Assembly (NCBI GenBank): GCA_000711775.1
Contig: ARYC01002014.1
Span: forward strand, 21,035-85,034
Length of the DNA stretch: 64,000 bases
Direction of reading: 5' to 3'
Source: Oxytricha trifallax
Lineage: Eukaryota > Ciliophora > Spirotrichea > Sporadotrichida > Oxytrichidae
Shown here: in pieces, positions 58,889-64,000 of the stretch
Position numbering within the stretch: position 1 is the stretch's first letter
Layout of the letters: each line of letters opens with the position of its first letter
Notes under the pieces: generated by a model
What the model was told of the DNA's origin: nothing
Seen by the model: only the letters and a program-made list of their open reading frames with translations
The model's database searches: none
Translations under genes and position numbers: made by a program

Positions 58889-59500
58889 ATGACATTGGAA
58901 GATCAAACATCTATTAGAGAACCGAGCCCATCATACTTCATTGTTTCCGAAAAGTACATTGTAATTTCCCCAAGATGTTATGATTCCGCATTTCCTTTTC
59001 TCTTTCTACATTTACATTCCATTCAATTCAACTTTGCTTGCAAATTTCTTGAGCCTGATGAGCTTTTCCTTTCATGATATAGCTTTTACCATTAAATTGT
59101 ATTATGGGAAGTCTTGCAGATTCTCCTTGAATTTGAAGGACATCATGGATGCAGAGCTCTGACAATATGAAAGTTATGAAACAATTCACCACACGTGCTG
59201 CTCTTGTTGCCTTCTCAATTAATGAATAGGTTCCCATTCTTACTGGTACCTTAAAGTTCTTAAATCACTTCTCAGCACCAAATGCAACAGGCCCACATGC
59301 CAATAGAGTCGAATATATTTTATAAGCAGGAAACTGCGTGAAAAAAGCTTTCTGTCGCTATTATTTATTCAGTTCTTGCGCTTACCCTATCAATAACTGC
59401 CCTAATGGAATTGCTATTTCATGCTCTTCAAACTTATAATGCACAAAGGACTACTTGTCATTAGCTAATGCTGCTTCTTATCAATCCTTGTTAGAGATGG
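58889..59500 (-). pseudogene. Unknown host-like protein
   Basis: On the minus strand a frame from about 59480 reads EAALANDKQSFVHYKFEEHE, QKAFFTQFPAYKIYSTLLAC and GPVAFGAEK, then UGA, then FKNFKVPVRMGTYSLIEKAT and ELCIHDVLQIQGESARLPII, then UGA at 59028 and a short continuation. The sequence is clearly protein-like, with two in-frame UGA. I do not recognise the family. The plus frames over the same bases are shadows. Confidence 0.5.
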
Positions 59501-59807
59501 TGACATGATTGTTGTGTGTAATGAAGCCTTTTACGATATTCTATATATAAAGATAATTGCCTTAATAAATGATTAATATTTATAATAATTGAGAAAATGT
59601 ATTATAAAAACAGCTGTGATTTAATATTTATATTCACAGGGGCTGCAGATGGTAAGAACAGTTGCGGTAACAGGCTAAGGCTCAACATTATAGAGAAAGA
59701 AGTAGCTATTGTACTACTCAATCATATAAATTACCAAAGAGAAGAAATATAACTACTTTACAGGCATGTTTTTCTTAGAATTATAAAATTCATTTATATT
59801 TTTAAAT

Positions 59808-60053
59808 TCAATTATTTATATAACGAATTTTGAAATCAAAAATTTTATTAGAAAAATCATCTAGATTGGCTTGCTTTAGCTGCTTTTGGATTATGATATA
59901 ATTAATGGAGAGAAAATTAAGGTAAAGTACCCTTAAGTGATGATTATGTTCCATCTTTATACTGTTACTTGCTAAAGAACCTCCTACTCCATTATGATGA
60001 GCAGTCGCAGCACTGGGCTGGCTCCAGAACACTACAACTTTCCTCTTCACCAA
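59808..60053 (-). other. Small unknown ORF, possibly upstream segment of the same gene
   Basis: ATG 60053 gives MVKRKVVVFWSQPSAATAHH and then NGVGGSLASNSIKMEHNHHL in sequence richer in GC than its surroundings. The rest of the frame is AT-derived. Same strand as 58889-59500, which lies downstream. Confidence 0.3.
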
Positions 60054-60059
60054 AGCTAA

Positions 60060-60840
60060 ATAGGCTGAGAAATTCTTGTAACCATTAATTACTGTAAGGA
60101 ATAAATCTTAAGAATTATTAAATTTTTAAAAAGGCTTAAACACTAGACTTGATTGTTTATTAATATTATTGATAGTAGACTAGATATATTAGTACTTAGT
60201 GACTAAAATGAAAGCAACAAAATATCTACAATTAATTTAGTTTACTCTAATTTAAATCTTATAACTTTCATATTGATAAAAAAATTAATACTTATTCTTC
60301 TTTTTTTTTCAACATTTTTAGCATAGACAAATATGTTTTATTTATTTAATTTTTAATTACTTTAGTAAAATTTAATTTATATTCAAATTAGCAGATTTAT
60401 TTATAAAATGATTCTCATACTTCCAATTGTTTTCCATTTTAACAAAAGTTGCGCTTTAATCCGAGCGAATGATTTATACTAAATATATATATCACTTGCA
60501 ATTATATTTACTAATAAAAGATAAAATTACTTGATTAAATATGAATAAAATAATAGATTAAAGTATTTGGATTTGAATTAGGAAGAGCATCGATAAAGAA
60601 ATGACATCAACTTTTGTATTTAAATATCAAATATTCAAGGCTTTCCTATAGAAGACTTATGTATTATTAACAGAAAGAATTCACTATTTTAAAATGAAGT
60701 CTATTATCAGATAAAATTGCACATTAATAAATATTATTTTTTCAAAAAATAAATGTAAATCATTAAAATTAGTTAGAGAGTTAATGGGATAGTTAGAAAA
60801 GTTAATAGATAAAATGGCAAAAATAATCTGAGTATGAGAT
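60060..60840. other. AT-rich spacer
   Basis: Nothing supported. Confidence 0.4.
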
Positions 60841-60849
60841 CAAAGTAAT

Positions 60850-61745
60850 TTACTAAAACTTCTCTTATAGATCAACTTCCTCATTACTTTTAAACTTTTC
60901 AAGTTTATTTACTCCCTGCTCAGAGCATTTCTCCTTTTCTTGTGCACATTTAACTCTTAAGGCTACATCTTTCTGTCCCTCTTGCTTCCAAGATGTTGAA
61001 CAGTAGCTTTGATAATTTCTGGTTGATCTCTAGTTCCCATTTTTTCCTTAAAATCTTGTTTTCATTGAAAGATTTAAGATAAATTAAAGAATAAAATAAG
61101 TTAATAAGGATATAAATCAGATTAATAAGAATCCTCTTAATGTAAACAGTGATGGAGAGCAGTTATTATTAAAAAATGTAATTTGCATAATATAATATCT
61201 ACAAATTAAAATTATTAGGTGTTAAACCTAGTAAAAGTAGCGTTACATTGTAAGGAGACTTCTCAGACTGAACCTAAGATAACACTAAAAGCAATTCTGG
61301 TTCTCTGATGGAGATACTAATGAAAGTTATTGGAAAGATTACAATGTTGCTTAAGTTATTTTTCCCCACATTCCTTTACAATTCCTTTTATTAATCTTAA
61401 TTATATTGAAACTTACTTTTAATTTTAATTCATTTATTATGATTCTTGACATATTGTTTAATAGGAACCAATCGATATCTGCAAGATCTTTACCTATATT
61501 GCTGAATTCTTCCTCTTGTGTAGAATTTTTACTCTCAAGTTCATATTGCTCCTCGTTCTTCAGAACTCATCATCTCATACATCAATGTATGAACGCTGGT
61601 TCATCATCTTAGTGTCAATCTCTTGATGTACTAGTTATCATAAAGCCACTCTTATCTTCTCAAGATTTCTCTTCATTACTTCCTTCAATACAGCTAAACC
61701 AAACCTACCTATAACAAATTTTAACTTATCCATATCCTATCATCT
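60850..61745 (-). pseudogene. Ulp1-like protein family, copy 3, decayed
   Basis: The DNA at about 61460-61690 follows copy 2 (50180-50400): the word for EIDTKMMNQRSYIDV here corresponds to EFDTEMVNQQSHVDQ there. YELESKNSTQEEEFSNIGKD and DLADIDWFL match KFSELGEDLTEFEWYL in copy 2. A further coding-like piece, WKQEGQKDVALRVKCAQEKE, at about 60850-61000 may be the C-terminal tail. It has many breaks, and AT-rich sequence lies between. The DCG region is not present in readable form. Confidence 0.5.
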
Positions 61746-62607
61746 TTAGCATTCATGATATTTTTTAAGAAAATGAATTTAATTACAAAAGTAAATTGAT
61801 AATAATAATAACAATAGTAAAAGTAGTAATATTTAAAGAAAGTTAAGAATAAAAACTATAATCTTCATCTTAATCCTCAAGATCTTCATCAAAAATTTTG
61901 ACTTCCTGTACCTCACAATCTGCGCTTTATTGAACTATATGTCTGTTGACGCATTCCGTTTTACCAGGGGTGATTCCTGTAAAAATAAATTATAGATATG
62001 TTTTAAGAAACATTCATTAAAATTGAATGACAAAGAGATCTCCGAACAGCATATTTAGCATTATTAAAACAATTAATTTTAATAAAAAATATCGAAATAA
62101 GGTAGTAAGTATTTCTGCATGTTAAATCAGACATTTGCATATATCTGGGGAATATCATATTTACTTATAGCTCTAATATTAGAAAGTTTATGATTAATAT
62201 TGACATCATGCCACAATCTTCGAAGCAGGTTGCTTGATTATTCTCATAATTTTATGATAATCAGCTTGTCAAGTATTCTTGACCCAAAACTTAATATAAT
62301 ATAGTATTTATATGTTTAAAGTGATTTTGAATTACTCCAAATATTGAAACTTATCTTATTTAGAAAAATATCTCTCTTTCGCTCAACTTTGAAGTTTTCC
62401 AATTCTGATTCAACATATACAGTTTTGATTTATCTTAAGCAACAAACTGAAATTATGTTTATTATAAATAATTTTTGGTATTTCCAGAATCTTAAATTCG
62501 CAATTTTTCAGATTTAATCCAATTCATTTCTTACAGCATATTATGCCTATATTATTTAGATTGAGGGGAAATAATTTGTGAGATTTTTGAATATTTATCT
62601 GTACATT
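61746..62607. other. Spacer with small coding-like piece
   Basis: The minus strand at about 61860-61970 reads GKTECVNRHIVQQSADCEVQ and an acidic tail FDEDLEDQDEDYS. The rest is AT-rich. Confidence 0.3.
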
Positions 62608-64000
62608 CAAAACCCCAAAACCCCTTAATGAGGTTTATAAGTGCTTTGATTTGTAGGGAATTTGTTAGGGGTTGGGGTTATTAATAGGTTTTATGTGAAA
62701 TTTATAGTAAATGCATTTAATTTAATCACTCAAAATGCACTTTTGGATCATGTGGGAGAGGTCTGAAGTTTATTTTACTTAACCACAACTCTATCTTCTC
62801 TAATGTTATGTCTGATCTAGAGTTTGGTTTTAAGATTATTGATTCTGCCATTTATTTTAATGATTGAGATACTCTGTTTGTCTATAAATTACTTGATTCT
62901 TTACTTAGCATCTTTCTCACACCTTGTAGAGTAGTAATCATTCCGAGGCATGTCGCACTCTATTATTATTGCTGCTAAAGCCCACACATCCCATTGATAG
63001 TCTCCATCTCTCCAGTCTTCTCTTTCAAGATAATAGCCTGGAGTTCCCATAACACTTCCTAGCCTTGATACTTCTACCCTTAAAGCTCTGTTGAAGTCAA
63101 TAATTGTCACTCTTACAGGTGAGAAGTTTATCATAATATTCTCAAGCTTCAAATCTCTATGAACAAAGCCTAACTTATGTAGCTCTTTTATACCTTGTAA
63201 GGTTTAAAGTGCTATCAAAGCAAGCTACTTATGATTCCTTTGATCAGTAATAAAATCTCTGAGGGTCAATTCATAGAATGGGAGTCTGAAAGCAACATGA
63301 TCTTCGCAAGGAGAACAGCATCTAGCTTGATTAAGTAACTACACTCTTTAAACTTTGCTTGAGTGAGTACTTGATACTCATTTGTGAACTCCATCTAATA
63401 TTTATCATCACTTAAGAGAAAGTTGAAGGGATACACCTTGTATGCATACTGATGATCATTGATAACTTTCTTATCAAAGGAATCTTCTAATATAAGTTAG
63501 CTTTAAAGTGAAGCGTCTAGGTCAACTTAGGCAAGAACAGGAATCTTTTTATATTGAATTTTAATCATAATCTTTGTGATTTCAGATGCTAGTAGGTTGC
63601 GTGATTTCCTCACATATTCTGATTCACAAGCTTGTTCGAGCTCTACATTTTCGAAGATTCTCTTGCTTTTCTTTTGTTAAGTAGCTTCAATTCATCTTCA
63701 TGCTTTTCAATCTCTAAATCTTTCTTTTGAGCTTTTAAAAGATGCTTCCTTAAATCTCTAGTATGAGCATACTGCTTATGGAACTCGAAGCAATCATACT
63801 TTCCGTCGATTTTATCGTGCTTTAAGTATACTGTTGGCTTGGCTTCTTTATGTTCTTTCATATGCCTATACCAACTAGATTTATGAGCGAAGTCTCTCTC
63901 ACACTTCTCACAAAAGTATACTTCTACTTCTTCAGTTTGTATAAGGAATTTCATTCATACCTTTCTCCTCTTCTCTGTCTCCCACACACTTGTTTGCCAT
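62608..64000. mobile_element. TBE-c, left part (cut by the window end)
   Basis: Begins CAAAACCCCAAAACCCC after ATT (62605-62607). The terminal repeat is of the TBE-b subfamily (GGTTTATAAGTGCTTTGATT). Only the 57K gene is inside the window. Confidence 0.95.
62726..64000 (-). pseudogene. TBE 57-kDa-type zinc-finger/kinase protein (partial)
   Basis: Ends at UGA 62726-62728. C2H2 finger 1: CEKCERDFAHKSSWYRHMKEH. Finger 2 is altered, with CFEFHKQYAHTRDLRKH lacking the second Cys. Kinase part: HRDLKLENIMI, DFNRALR, GTPGYYLERE, DVWALAAII. Frame changes occur near 63655, near 63300 and near 62890, so the gene is broken. The N-terminus lies beyond the window. DFN occurs in place of DFG as in the other two copies. 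Confidence 0.88.

Overview
This window reads as germline (micronuclear) DNA of a stichotrich ciliate close to Oxytricha. The evidence is in the sequence. Coding stretches stay open only when UAA and UAG are read as glutamine, with UGA as the sole stop. Introns are very short (26-43 bp), and AT-rich spacer surrounds small GC-richer islands. Telomere-bearing elements (TBEs) end in CAAAACCCCAAAACCCC. No bacterial features (Shine-Dalgarno sites, operons, CRISPR) are present, and I recognised no tRNA or rRNA gene.

Layout. 1-2400: two host-like coding regions, one split by a palindromic element. 2408-6563: complete TBE (TBE-a, target duplication ATT) with a decayed zinc-finger/kinase gene, a 22-kDa-type gene and an open transposase. 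6640-7930 and 17600-19310: minus-strand coding pieces, the first SecA-helicase-like, possibly two parts of one gene. Between them, about 8.1-14.6 kb holds an old, divergent TBE relative: transposase (+), 22K homologue (-), kinase-like gene (+), the same order and orientation as a TBE. It carries two palindromic insertions, and one of those contains a third element. 14641-17438: a 2.8-kb element with roughly 255-bp inverted ends that encodes a Rep-like SF3 helicase. 20826-27011: a gene with an Ulp1-like motif, interrupted by TBE-b (21399-26300, duplication ACT). TBE-b itself carries an 800-bp foldback element with a G8 terminus. 32119-35368: a LINE (endonuclease, reverse transcriptase, CCHC finger). 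38.17-43.9 kb: a heavily decayed TBE with later insertions. 44.5 and 52.9 kb: two 267-268-bp MITEs ending in AAAACCCC. 45.3-47.85 kb: a satellite of about 146 bp. 50-51.9 and 60.8-61.7 kb: two more copies of the Ulp1-like family. 57.6 kb: decayed MITE. 58.3 kb: a GC-rich island with an HMG-box-like motif. 62608 to the end: a third TBE, cut by the window edge.

How it fits together: nearly everything is mobile DNA that would be removed when the somatic nucleus forms. In both complete TBEs the transposase and 22K genes are far better preserved than the zinc-finger/kinase gene. The strongest candidates for something undescribed are the divergent TBE-like element (its 22K gene keeps both intron positions), the Rep/SF3 element with long inverted ends, the G8-ended iteron elements and the repeated Ulp1-like gene family. 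All assignments come from reading the sequence by eye; no database search was run.
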